A DNA stretch of 10,931 nt from Actinobacteria bacterium UBA5176 (GCA_002413305.1 DHWS01000004.1:1-10931); one strand, 5' to 3'. Positions 1-5,797 are shown, counted from the first letter of the stretch. Notes: generated by a model not told the origin, from the sequence alone. Numbers and translations: made by a program.

Positions 1-409
1 TTCCCACGGTCAGCAGCAGCATGTCGGTCGAACCCTTCCCCGCCCCGAACCGGAACTCGCCCCACGCGGCCACGTTCGCGTCGTTGTCCACCGTGGTGGG
101 GAGGCCGGCCGCTTCGCGAACCCGCGCGGCCAGGGGGAACTCGCGCCAGGCGACGTTCGGGGCGAAGCGCAGCACACCGTCCAGATCGACCATGCCGGCG
201 GCGCCCACCCCGATCGCCACCACGTCCTCCCGCCCGGCCATCAGCTCCCGGACGGTGGCGATGATGGTCCTGGTCGTCGCCTCGGCGTCCTCGGCGGGGG
301 TGTCCACGTGCCGCCGGTCCAGGATGCGCCCTCCGTCCGCGCAATCCACCAGTAGGGCGGCGACCTTCGTCCCTCCCGCGTCCACGCCGATGGCCAGCCC
401 GTGCGACAT
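1..409 (-). CDS. glkA: ROK-family glucokinase, N-terminal part (truncated by window edge)
   Basis: Likely phosphorylates glucose with ATP to glucose-6-phosphate in the cytoplasm. Only the first 136 residues are inside the window; the gene continues past base 1. The product starts MSHGLAIGVDAGGTKVAALL, which holds the ROK/hexokinase phosphate-binding motif DxGGTK at residues 10-15. A later segment, VGAAGMVD, resembles the family's substrate-side loop. Near the edge, DNDANVAAWGE is characteristic of ROK glucokinases, with the catalytic-region Asp of the NDAN motif present. The C-terminal zinc-binding HxxGCxxxxCxC motif of ROK glucokinases lies outside the window, so kinase and repressor members are separated only by the lack of an N-terminal helix-turn-helix: the protein starts directly with the ATPase fold. 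The ATG at 409 is the only sensible start. It lacks a Shine-Dalgarno site but has TACGCT seven bases upstream. It sits 70 bases downstream of the cysteine-motif gene. glkA is a positional and family-based name. Confidence 0.9.
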   Translation of the reverse strand, partial: MSHGLAIGVDAGGTKVAALLVDCADGGRILDRRHVDTPAEDAEATTRTIIATVRELMAGREDVVAIGVGAAGMVDLDGVLRFAPNVAWREFPLAARVREAAGLPTTVDNDANVAAWGEFRFGAGKGSTDMLLLTVG

Positions 410-416
410 GGGCGGC

Positions 417-422
417 AGCGTA
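417..422 (-). promoter_or_regulatory. Candidate -10 hexamer (TACGCT) for a leaderless glucokinase transcript
   Basis: On the minus strand TACGCT fits the actinobacterial -10 pattern TAnnnT. Seven bases separate it from the ATG at 409, so transcription would begin at or one base before the start codon. No Shine-Dalgarno sequence lies before that ATG, as expected for leaderless translation. No good -35 box is visible. The 70-base gap (410-479) holds nothing else I can name. Start sites are predicted, not measured. Confidence 0.4.
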
Positions 423-479
423 TCGGACCGGCCGGGAGCCGACTACCGGCTGGGCGAGCGGGCGGGCCGGAAGGGGGCC

Positions 480-881
480 TCACCCGATGGTCAGGTGTTC
501 GAGCTTGGTCTTCGACGGCCCGGCCGTCCCCTCAAGCCTCGCGTCGATGAGCGCCCGGAGGGCGAGCAGCATCTCCCGGCTCGCGAGCAGGACGTGTTCC
601 ATGAGCTCCGGCCGCGCGTCTCCCAGCGCCGTCAGCGCCATGCAGATCGGACAGAGCCCGAACGAGCAGAGAGGGGCGGCGGGAGAAGCCGATGGGGTCC
701 CAGGCTCCGGTTCGTGGCCGCGCTCGGCGCGCGACGGGTCGAACAACGACGACCCATCCGACGGTCCACCCTGATCCCGGTCCGGTTCGAACTCCACGGG
801 CACCCCGATCGGCGCGCCACGCGGCGGGCGGGTCGGCCCCGGCCGGCCGGACCGGGTCGACGGAGCATGTCTCTCGGCCAC
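480..881 (-). CDS. Small conserved-type protein with CxxxxCPxC motif and helical C-terminus, unknown function
   Basis: 133 residues. The N-terminal half (about residues 1-65) is rich in Pro, Arg, Gly, Ser and acidic residues and is probably disordered. A cysteine motif, CSFGLCPIC, follows at about residues 72-80. Next comes a strongly helical stretch, MALTALGDARPELMEHVLLASREMLLALRALIDARLE (written here only as a region, about residues 81-117). The protein ends in a short basic/hydrophobic tail, KLEHLTIG. The three cysteines could bind metal or form a redox pair, but that is inference. The start is GTG at 881, touching the TAG stop of the ATPase gene (TAG then GTG), with AAGGG seven bases upstream, so translation is very probably coupled to the ATPase. 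By position it corresponds to Rv2183c in Mycobacterium and to the gene before glkA (SCO2127, DUF5304) in Streptomyces; that match is from memory and not aligned. No enzymatic motif is seen. Confidence 0.8.
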   Translation of the reverse strand: MAERHAPSTRSGRPGPTRPPRGAPIGVPVEFEPDRDQGGPSDGSSLFDPSRAERGHEPEPGTPSASPAAPLCSFGLCPICMALTALGDARPELMEHVLLASREMLLALRALIDARLEGTAGPSKTKLEHLTIG

Positions 882-2090
882 CTACCGGCCCTTCTGCGAG
901 CCGGCCCGCGCGGCGGCCGGCGCCTCGTCGCGGTCGAACCGGACCTCCAGCCGGTCCCCCACGAAGTTCGCCTCTCGCACGTCCAGCCGTTGCAGCGTCT
1001 GGGGAAGCGCCAGGTTCCGCTTGTACGGCCCCACCCGGATGTACAGCTCGTCGGCCTTCCGGTGGACGTCCAGTTCGCCCTTCTCGGTGAACGGCAACCG
1101 GAGACTGAGCACGTACGAGGTTCCTCGCTTGCGGACCCGCATCGGCTCGTCGACGTGCAGGATGTCCGTCGGTTCGAGCTCCCCGTACACCTCGGCTCCC
1201 AGCTCGGAGAGCAGTTCGACACCCACCATCTCCCGGTCGAACAGCCGGCACCGCAGGATGGGGACCGGTTCGAAGCTCTCCCGCACGGTCTGGAGGTGGC
1301 CGGCCTGGATGTCCTTCCACTTGCCGAAGTACGGGTCGTCCACCTCGTCCGGGATGATGCGGTTCACGACCACGGCGTCGACCCGGTAGCCGAACAGGCT
1401 GAGGTACGTGTAGGTCCGGCGGGCCTCGGCGATGACCATCTTCTCAGGGTTCACCACCAGCCGGACGCTGGACATGCGTTCGTTCGTCAGCAGCTGCCGG
1501 ACGCCGTCCAGGTTCCGGTGCAGCCGCTCCACCGCCTGGAAGATGCGGTCGTCGGCGATGGGCATGGAGGTGAGCTTCGTGAGCAGCGGCCGGATCGTCT
1601 TCACCAAGCGCCGCTCCACCGGGAAGATGCGTTCGATGTACCAGTTCATGACCTCGGGCAGGCTGAGGAGCCGCAGGGTCTCGGCCGTGGGCGCGCAGTC
1701 GATGACCAGCAGGTCGTAGCGCCCGCTGTCCACGTGCTGCTTCACGTCGGTCAGGCTGAAGATCTCGTCCAGGCCGGGGATCACGGAGAGCTCCTCGGCC
1801 TCGATGGCGTCCACGCCGGCCCAGTTCAGGAACGCGATCACGAACTCCTGGATGTCGCGCCAGTTCGCCTCCAGGCGCTCCTGGGCGTCGATCTGCTCCG
1901 CCCACAGGTTGGGCGTGAGCTCCTGGGCCCGCGACGTCAGCGGCACGTCGAACGAATCAGCCAGGGAGTGGGCGGGGTCGGTGCTCATGATGAGCGTCCG
2001 GTGGCCGGCTTCGGCCGCGCGGACGGCGGTGGAGGCGGCGACCGTGGTCTTGCCCACGCCGCCCTTGCCGGTGAACAGCAGGATGCGCAT
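882..2090 (-). CDS. Single-domain ArsA/Get3-family ATPase with C-terminal HSP20-like (alpha-crystallin) domain
   Basis: 402-residue cytosolic P-loop ATPase. The deviant Walker A, GKGGVGKT, is at residues 8-15 with the signature lysine K9. Switch-I-like STDPAHSLADSF is at 36-47. Switch-II-like DCAPTAETLRLL is at 131-142, where ArsA/Get3 usually have D-TAPTGHTLRLL. The VVNPEKM segment of the family follows at about residue 210. From about 323 to 385 there is a beta-rich tail (YVLSLRLPF..ADELYIRVG..GDRLEVRF) typical of the ArsA_HSP20 domain. There is only one ATPase half, so it would act as a dimer like Get3. The CxxC zinc motif of eukaryotic Get3 and the arsenite-binding cysteines of ArsA are not evident, and no arsB/arsD/arsR is nearby, so arsenite pumping is unlikely. 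The architecture matches bacterial and chloroplast Get3d-type proteins. It lies 36 bases after the SRPBCC gene and abuts the cysteine-motif gene. The client is unknown. Confidence 0.92.
   Translation of the reverse strand: MRILLFTGKGGVGKTTVAASTAVRAAEAGHRTLIMSTDPAHSLADSFDVPLTSRAQELTPNLWAEQIDAQERLEANWRDIQEFVIAFLNWAGVDAIEAEELSVIPGLDEIFSLTDVKQHVDSGRYDLLVIDCAPTAETLRLLSLPEVMNWYIERIFPVERRLVKTIRPLLTKLTSMPIADDRIFQAVERLHRNLDGVRQLLTNERMSSVRLVVNPEKMVIAEARRTYTYLSLFGYRVDAVVVNRIIPDEVDDPYFGKWKDIQAGHLQTVRESFEPVPILRCRLFDREMVGVELLSELGAEVYGELEPTDILHVDEPMRVRKRGTSYVLSLRLPFTEKGELDVHRKADELYIRVGPYKRNLALPQTLQRLDVREANFVGDRLEVRFDRDEAPAAARAGSQKGR
889..893 (-). promoter_or_regulatory. Ribosome binding site (AAGGG) deciding the GTG start at 881
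   Basis: AAGGG on the minus strand lies seven bases before the GTG at 881 and inside the last codons of the ATPase gene. No ATG occurs in this frame nearby: the ATG at 868-866 is out of frame. This site and the TAG/GTG junction support GTG as the start. Confidence 0.5.
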
Positions 2091-2095
2091 CTGTC

Positions 2096-2106
2096 AGACT
2101 AGCCTA
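2096..2106 (-). promoter_or_regulatory. Overlapping candidate -10 hexamers (TAGGCT and TAGTCT) before the ATPase gene
   Basis: In the 36-base gap upstream of the ATG at 2090 the minus strand carries TAGGCT (2106-2101) and TAGTCT (2101-2096), both fitting TAnnnT. The first would start transcription about four bases before the ATG. No close Shine-Dalgarno site exists here. The ATPase could therefore have an internal, near-leaderless promoter besides read-through from the metallophosphoesterase promoter. The evidence is positional only. Confidence 0.3.
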
Positions 2107-2126
2107 CCCGGCCGGCGTGGCGGCGG

Positions 2127-2564
2127 CTATCTCGCCTTCTCGACCTGCTTCTTCAAGCCCTTCAGCGCGGTGTCGATGATCATGCGTTCGGCCTGCCGCT
2201 TGATCATCCCCGGCAGCGGCATGGCCAGCTCCATGGTCGTGGAGTACGAGACGTGCGTGCCGTCGTCGGTCTCCTCCAGCCCGTACGCGCCGGCGATGCT
2301 CTTCACCGCACCCTCCGCCTTCGTGGACGCCCACGAGAGACCCTTCGCCTTGTAGGAGTACTTCAGGGTCTGCTTGGACCCGAATCCCATCGAGCCGACC
2401 TCCATGTACACCTCGCTGGGCCGTCCCTTGGAGTCCTTCCTCGTCACCTCGCACTTCTTCACACCGTTCGCCCACGTCGGGTACGCGTCGAAGTCGAGGA
2501 TGACTTCGAGCACCTCATCGGGCGTGGCCTTGATGTCGATCTCGCCGCTGGTCTGCTCCGCCAT
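2127..2564 (-). CDS. SRPBCC (START/polyketide-cyclase-like) family protein
   Basis: 145 residues, the usual length for a one-domain SRPBCC/COQ10-like protein. This helix-grip fold holds hydrophobic ligands such as lipids or polyketides. The N-terminus (GEIDIKATPDEVLEVILDFDAYPTW, about residues 7-31) follows the family pattern of a first strand, A-P-E-x-V helix and a D-x-x-x-Y-P-x-W turn. Alternating strands fill the middle, and a long amphipathic C-terminal helix (about 115-143, with MIKRQAERMIIDTALKGLKKQV) closes the cavity. There is no signal peptide or membrane segment, so it is cytosolic. A strong AGGAGG stands five bases before the ATG. It lies between the metallophosphoesterase (40 bases upstream) and the ArsA-like ATPase (36 bases downstream) and is probably co-transcribed with both. 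From memory its counterpart is Rv2185c (TB16.3), also beside an ArsA-like gene. No ligand can be assigned from sequence. Confidence 0.88.
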   Translation of the reverse strand: MAEQTSGEIDIKATPDEVLEVILDFDAYPTWANGVKKCEVTRKDSKGRPSEVYMEVGSMGFGSKQTLKYSYKAKGLSWASTKAEGAVKSIAGAYGLEETDDGTHVSYSTTMELAMPLPGMIKRQAERMIIDTALKGLKKQVEKAR

Positions 2565-2569
2565 CCCAC

Positions 2570-2575
2570 CCTCCT
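2570..2575 (-). promoter_or_regulatory. Strong ribosome binding site (AGGAGG) of the SRPBCC gene
   Basis: A perfect AGGAGG on the minus strand, five bases before the ATG at 2564. It is the clearest Shine-Dalgarno site in the window. It contrasts with the apparent lack of such sites before the ATPase, metallophosphoesterase, HAD and glucokinase genes. It implies that this gene is translated from a longer polycistronic message. Confidence 0.7.
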
Positions 2576-2604
2576 CTTCGGCCGGCCGCTGTCCGCCGCT
2601 CCCG

Positions 2605-3372
2605 TCACTCCGGCGTGTCGAACGTGAACCCCACTCCGGTGCCCTGGAAGTGCCCCACGTTGACCATCTCGGTGAACCCGATCCCGCCCCGGCTGAGGAA
2701 CGGCTGGTGGACGTGCCCGAACAGCGCGTACCTCGGCTGGTGCTCCTGGACGTACCCGATCAGGCCCACCGAGCCGGGTTCGAACTTGCCGGCCACCGTG
2801 TCGTACGCGTAGAAGGGCAGGCGGGGCGGCATGTGCGTGCAGATCACGTCCACCGGCCCCAGCTTCTCGAACTTCGCGTCGTAGTCGGCTTCGTCGACCT
2901 CGCCCGGGATGCCCAGCGGGGTTCGGACCCCGCCGCCGACGAACCCGAACGTCCATCCCCCTAGCGACACCGCTTCGGCGTCCAGGTACCGGATCCCCGG
3001 CGGCTTCACGGCCTGGAGCAGCTCGGGGATGTCGACGTTGCCGAACGTGACGTAGCTGTGCTCGGGGAGGGCGGCGAAGACGCGTTCGTAGTCCTGGCGG
3101 GCGAGCTCGACGAACCGCGCCCGCCCTTCCGCGGCGTCCGGGACCCGCTCCCGGAAGGCCTTCCGCGCCTCGTCGAACCGGCCCTGGGCCCGCAACTCGG
3201 CGGCGGCGGCGACCGATTCGCGTCCGAAGACCTCGACCAGGATGCCGTCCATCGTCCGGTAGTCCAGGACGTTGATCAGGTCGCCCAGGACCAGGAGCGC
3301 GTCGCACCCCTGACCCACCGCGGCAAGGTGTTCGACGGCCCCGTGCAGGTCCGAGATCGCCGTCACGCGCAT
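2605..3372 (-). CDS. Calcineurin-like metallophosphoesterase
   Basis: 255 residues. The metal-binding signatures of the calcineurin-like family appear in order: DLH at residues 8-10, GD at 30-31, GNVD at 111-114, CTHMPP with H180, and GHVH at 219-222. These ligands build a two-metal centre that hydrolyses phosphomonoesters or phosphodiesters. The GNH(D/E) motif reads GNVD, so the usual histidine is valine. YfcE- and Vps29-like members also lack this histidine, which points towards that subgroup rather than loss of function. A long helical insert lies between motifs 2 and 3 (about residues 45-100). There is no signal peptide, so it is cytosolic. The ATG at 3372 is chosen because the fold begins at once (MRVTAISDLHG) and because the frame upstream is antisense to the HAD gene. 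It is first in the block and divergent from the HAD gene across 27 bases. The substrate is unknown. Confidence 0.92.
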   Translation of the reverse strand: MRVTAISDLHGAVEHLAAVGQGCDALLVLGDLINVLDYRTMDGILVEVFGRESVAAAAELRAQGRFDEARKAFRERVPDAAEGRARFVELARQDYERVFAALPEHSYVTFGNVDIPELLQAVKPPGIRYLDAEAVSLGGWTFGFVGGGVRTPLGIPGEVDEADYDAKFEKLGPVDVICTHMPPRLPFYAYDTVAGKFEPGSVGLIGYVQEHQPRYALFGHVHQPFLSRGGIGFTEMVNVGHFQGTGVGFTFDTPE

Positions 3373-3379
3373 GGGCCGA

Positions 3380-3385
3380 AGGGTA
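3380..3385 (-). promoter_or_regulatory. Candidate -10 hexamer (TACCCT) for a leaderless metallophosphoesterase transcript
   Basis: On the minus strand TACCCT fits TAnnnT, with seven bases to the ATG at 3372, predicting transcription from the start codon itself. No Shine-Dalgarno sequence is present. It overlaps by two bases the plus-strand hexamer TAGCAT of the HAD gene. A -35 box is not evident. Confidence 0.4.
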
Positions 3386-3389
3386 GCAT
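3384..3389 (+). promoter_or_regulatory. Candidate -10 hexamer (TAGCAT) for the HAD gene
   Basis: TAGCAT lies ten bases before the ATG at 3400, predicting a leader of about four bases. It shares two bases with the minus-strand TACCCT hexamer of the metallophosphoesterase. RNA polymerase bound at one site would therefore exclude the other. No clear -35 box. Confidence 0.35.
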
Positions 3390-3399
3390 CCGGTCCGAG

Positions 3400-4206
3400 A
3401 TGACCTCCTCCGAGGGTGGTTCTGCGCGCCCGCCGGTCCGCGCGATCCTGTTCGACTTCGGGCACACACTGGTCGACTTCCGCCGGACCGAGGAGGCGCT
3501 GCGGGAGGCGTACGAGCAGATCCGGGCCCGGATCGAAGCCGTGGCCTACATGGAGGTGCCCGAACTGCTCGACCTGATCGAGCGCGTGGCGTACGGCGTC
3601 GATCGCATGGTCGCCGAGTCCTACGCGGAGGGCCGGCTCCAGGAGCTGAACCTGCCGGAGGTGTTCCGCGGGACGCTGGCCGGGATCGGGTTCGACCTCC
3701 CGCCCGACGTGATCGACCACGTGATCGCGCTGGACCACTCGGCGTACTCGAAGTCGCTTGCCGTCGAGCCGGACGTGGTAGAGACCCTGCGCGCGCTCGA
3801 CGCGGATGGGTACGCGATGGGGCTGGTGTCGAACGTCTCGCTGCTCCCCCACCTGATGCGGGAGGACCTCGAGCGGCTCGGCCTCACGCCGTACCTTCGG
3901 GCCACGGTCTTCTCGAGCGAGACCGGGGTGCGCAAGCCGGATCCGCAGATCTTCCAGGAGGCCCTGCGCAGGCTGAAGGCGTCGCCCGCGGAGACGGCCT
4001 TCGTGGGTGACCGCCTGTACGACGACGTGGGCGGGGCGATGGCCGTTGGGATGCGAACGGTGCTCACCCACCAGTTCCGGCAGGAGGAGGACGGGGAGGC
4101 GAAGCCGGACGCGGTGATCGCGCATCTCAGCGACCTGCCGGTCGTGCTCGCCGGTTGGGGTGGCCCCCCGCGAGCCCACGGAAAGACCACCCAGGCCCGC
4201 ACCTGA
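3400..4206 (+). CDS. HAD-superfamily hydrolase (subfamily IA type)
   Basis: 268 residues, within the usual HAD-IA range including the helical cap. Motif I is FDFGHTLVD at residues 18-26, with the nucleophile Asp19. The second aspartate of DxDxT, the acid/base of typical phosphatases, is Gly21. Motif II is VSNVS, with Ser144 and Asn145. Motif III is Lys179 in RKPDPQIF. Motif IV is GDRLYDD at 203-209. The cap lies at about residues 30-115. All the pieces for phosphate or haloacid-type chemistry are present except Asp+2, so activity may differ from a simple phosphatase. The ATG at 3400 is favoured: the open frame continues upstream to 3058, but that part is antisense to the metallophosphoesterase. 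The gene is followed after 64 bases by a glycosyltransferase on the same strand, which could suggest processing of a sugar phosphate, but no substrate can be read from sequence. Confidence 0.9.
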   Translation: MTSSEGGSARPPVRAILFDFGHTLVDFRRTEEALREAYEQIRARIEAVAYMEVPELLDLIERVAYGVDRMVAESYAEGRLQELNLPEVFRGTLAGIGFDLPPDVIDHVIALDHSAYSKSLAVEPDVVETLRALDADGYAMGLVSNVSLLPHLMREDLERLGLTPYLRATVFSSETGVRKPDPQIFQEALRRLKASPAETAFVGDRLYDDVGGAMAVGMRTVLTHQFRQEEDGEAKPDAVIAHLSDLPVVLAGWGGPPRAHGKTTQART

Positions 4207-4256
4207 GGCGCGGCGAGCGCAGGTTCGGACGCGCCCGACGCCTGTGCATCGGCCTC

Positions 4257-4262
4257 TACACT
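4257..4262 (+). promoter_or_regulatory. Candidate -10 hexamer (TACACT) for a leaderless glycosyltransferase transcript
   Basis: TACACT fits TAnnnT and stands eight bases before the ATG at 4271, so transcription would start within two bases of the ATG. The bases between are C-rich with no Shine-Dalgarno site. A partial -35 (GAC core at 4237-4239) is too weak to rely on. It gives the glycosyltransferase a promoter separate from the HAD gene. Confidence 0.4.
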
Positions 4263-4270
4263 CCCCCACC

Positions 4271-5797
4271 ATGCGGGTCCTGATGTGGCACGGCTGGCTG
4301 CTGGATGGCACCGGGTCGAACGTCTACGCGGCCAAGACCGCGGGGGCGCTCCGGGCGGCCGGCCACGACGTGGTCATCCTCTGCCAGGAGCCGCGGCCCC
4401 AGGCGATCCGCTCCGTGGACGGCTGGGGCACGGTCGACGGCACCGGCGTCTCCGGCATCGAACCGACCGGCCACCCGTCCGCCGCGGGCCGGTTGGTGGC
4501 GCTCAGGCCCGGCATCGGCCCGGTCCTGCCGGTGTTCGTCCTGGACGAGTACGAAGGGTTCGAGGAGGTCAAGCGCTTCGTCGATCTCTCCGACCAGGAG
4601 CTGGCGGTCTATCTCGACCTGAACGTCGAGGCGCTGGCGGCGGCCGCGGCGTGGCACCGGCCGGAGGCGACCATCGTCGGGCACCTCGTCCCGGCGGCAG
4701 AGATCGCCCGGCAGGCCCTCGGTCCACGGTACCTGGCGAAGATCCACGGCAGCGACCTCGAGTACGCGATCCGGCCCCAGCAGCGCTACCGGATCCTGGC
4801 CGGGTCCGGGGCGGCCGGGGCCAGAGCCATCTCCGGTTCGAGCTCCGACGTGCTCGCACGCGCCGTCGAGCTGGTCCCCGAGGTCCGGGGGAAGACCGTT
4901 TCGATCCCGCCGGGGGTGGAGGTCGAACGGTGGCGCCCCCTCCCCCGCCGCCAGGGCCTCGAGCTGGCCACCACCCTGCTCGAAGCCGACCCCGACCTGG
5001 TCCGGGGCAGGTCCGACTCGGTCGATCGCGCGGTGGCTCTGGCCCTAGGCAGCCACGACGGAGAGGCGCTCGACTCCCTGGCCGCGACCTACGACCAGTG
5101 GTCGCCGGACCGTTCGTCGGCCGAGCGCCTCCGGGGCCTGGCCGGCGTTCAGGGTCCTGTCGTCGGCTACGTGGGCAAGTTCATCCCCCAGAAGGGCGTG
5201 GACCGATACCTCTGCGCGTTGGCGCTCCTCGAGCCCGAGGTCCGCGGCCTGGTGGTGGGGTTCGGCTCACAGCGCGAATGGCTCGAAGCCCTGGTCATGG
5301 CCCTGGACCGGGCCGACCAGCGGGACCTGGCCTTCCTTTCGTCCCGGCTCCAGGTCGAACTCAGCGCGGCGGAGGCTCGGGCCGCGGCGGGGTTCGCGTC
5401 ACGGGTGACCTTCACCGGCCGGCTGGACCATCGCTACGCGCCGGCGGCGGTGGCCGCGATGGACGTCATGGTCGTCCCCTCGGTCCTGGAGGAGGCGTTC
5501 GGCATGGTGGCCGCCGAAGCTGCAGCGGCGGGCGTTCTGCCACTGGTGGCCCGCCACTCCGGTCTAGCGGAGGTGGCCGCCGCCCTGGAGGGAGCGGTCG
5601 CCCGGCCCGGACTCTTCTCGTTCGAGCCGGGACCGGGGGACACCGCACGCATCGTCGCGGGCGTCGAACGCCTCCTGGGGCTCGGCGGCGACGAACGGGA
5701 ACGGCTGGGCTCGGAACTCTCGCGGTTCGTGGCCCGGGAATGGACGTGGGAGCGGACGGCGACGCGGCTCCTGGAGGCGGCCACCCGGGAGGGTTGA
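4271..5797 (+). CDS. Glycosyltransferase family 4 (GT-B fold) with two unusual insertions
   Basis: 508 residues, longer than the usual 370-420 for GT4. The N-terminal Rossmann half opens MRVLMWHGWLLDGTGSNVYA, with the glycine-rich acceptor-side loop at 13-16, and contains KIHGSDLEYAI at 157-167. The C-terminal nucleotide-sugar half starts near 296 with VVGYVGKFIPQKGVD, where K308 takes the donor-phosphate position. It includes FTGRLDH at 381-387 and the E-x7-E motif, E408 to E416, in EEAFGMVAAEA. Two stretches do not fit a standard GT4: about 224-295 between the domains, and about 332-377 in the C-terminal half. No membrane segment or signal peptide is seen. The ATG at 4271 is preferred over a GTG at 4160, which would overlap the HAD gene and add a non-homologous Pro/Arg-rich stretch. 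The donor sugar and acceptor are unknown. Its 3' end is overlapped antisense by the nitroreductase gene. Confidence 0.9.
   Translation: MRVLMWHGWLLDGTGSNVYAAKTAGALRAAGHDVVILCQEPRPQAIRSVDGWGTVDGTGVSGIEPTGHPSAAGRLVALRPGIGPVLPVFVLDEYEGFEEVKRFVDLSDQELAVYLDLNVEALAAAAAWHRPEATIVGHLVPAAEIARQALGPRYLAKIHGSDLEYAIRPQQRYRILAGSGAAGARAISGSSSDVLARAVELVPEVRGKTVSIPPGVEVERWRPLPRRQGLELATTLLEADPDLVRGRSDSVDRAVALALGSHDGEALDSLAATYDQWSPDRSSAERLRGLAGVQGPVVGYVGKFIPQKGVDRYLCALALLEPEVRGLVVGFGSQREWLEALVMALDRADQRDLAFLSSRLQVELSAAEARAAAGFASRVTFTGRLDHRYAPAAVAAMDVMVVPSVLEEAFGMVAAEAAAAGVLPLVARHSGLAEVAAALEGAVARPGLFSFEPGPGDTARIVAGVERLLGLGGDERERLGSELSRFVAREWTWERTATRLLEAATREG

Noticed and set aside
882..2090. Arsenical resistance operon.
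   Set aside because: The ATPase has a single half and no arsenite-binding cysteines, and there is no arsB, arsC, arsD or arsR in the window.
21..2102. A 693-residue open frame on the plus strand.
   Set aside because: It is antisense to the glucokinase, Cys-protein and ATPase genes, has Arg/Pro/His-rich composition typical of a shadow frame in high-GC DNA, and shows no domain.
3058..3399. Upstream extension of the HAD frame.
   Set aside because: It is antisense to the metallophosphoesterase and has no HAD-like residues; FDFG motif I sits at a normal distance from the ATG at 3400.
4160..4270. GTG start at 4160 for the GT4 gene.
   Set aside because: It would overlap the end of the HAD gene by 47 bases and add a Pro/Arg-rich stretch. 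The ATG at 4271 begins directly with the GT-B fold and has a well-placed -10 box.
3373..4311. Upstream extension of the metallophosphoesterase frame, giving a 568-residue protein.
   Set aside because: The extension is antisense to the HAD gene. The metallophosphoesterase fold begins exactly at the ATG at 3372 (MRVTAISDLHG).
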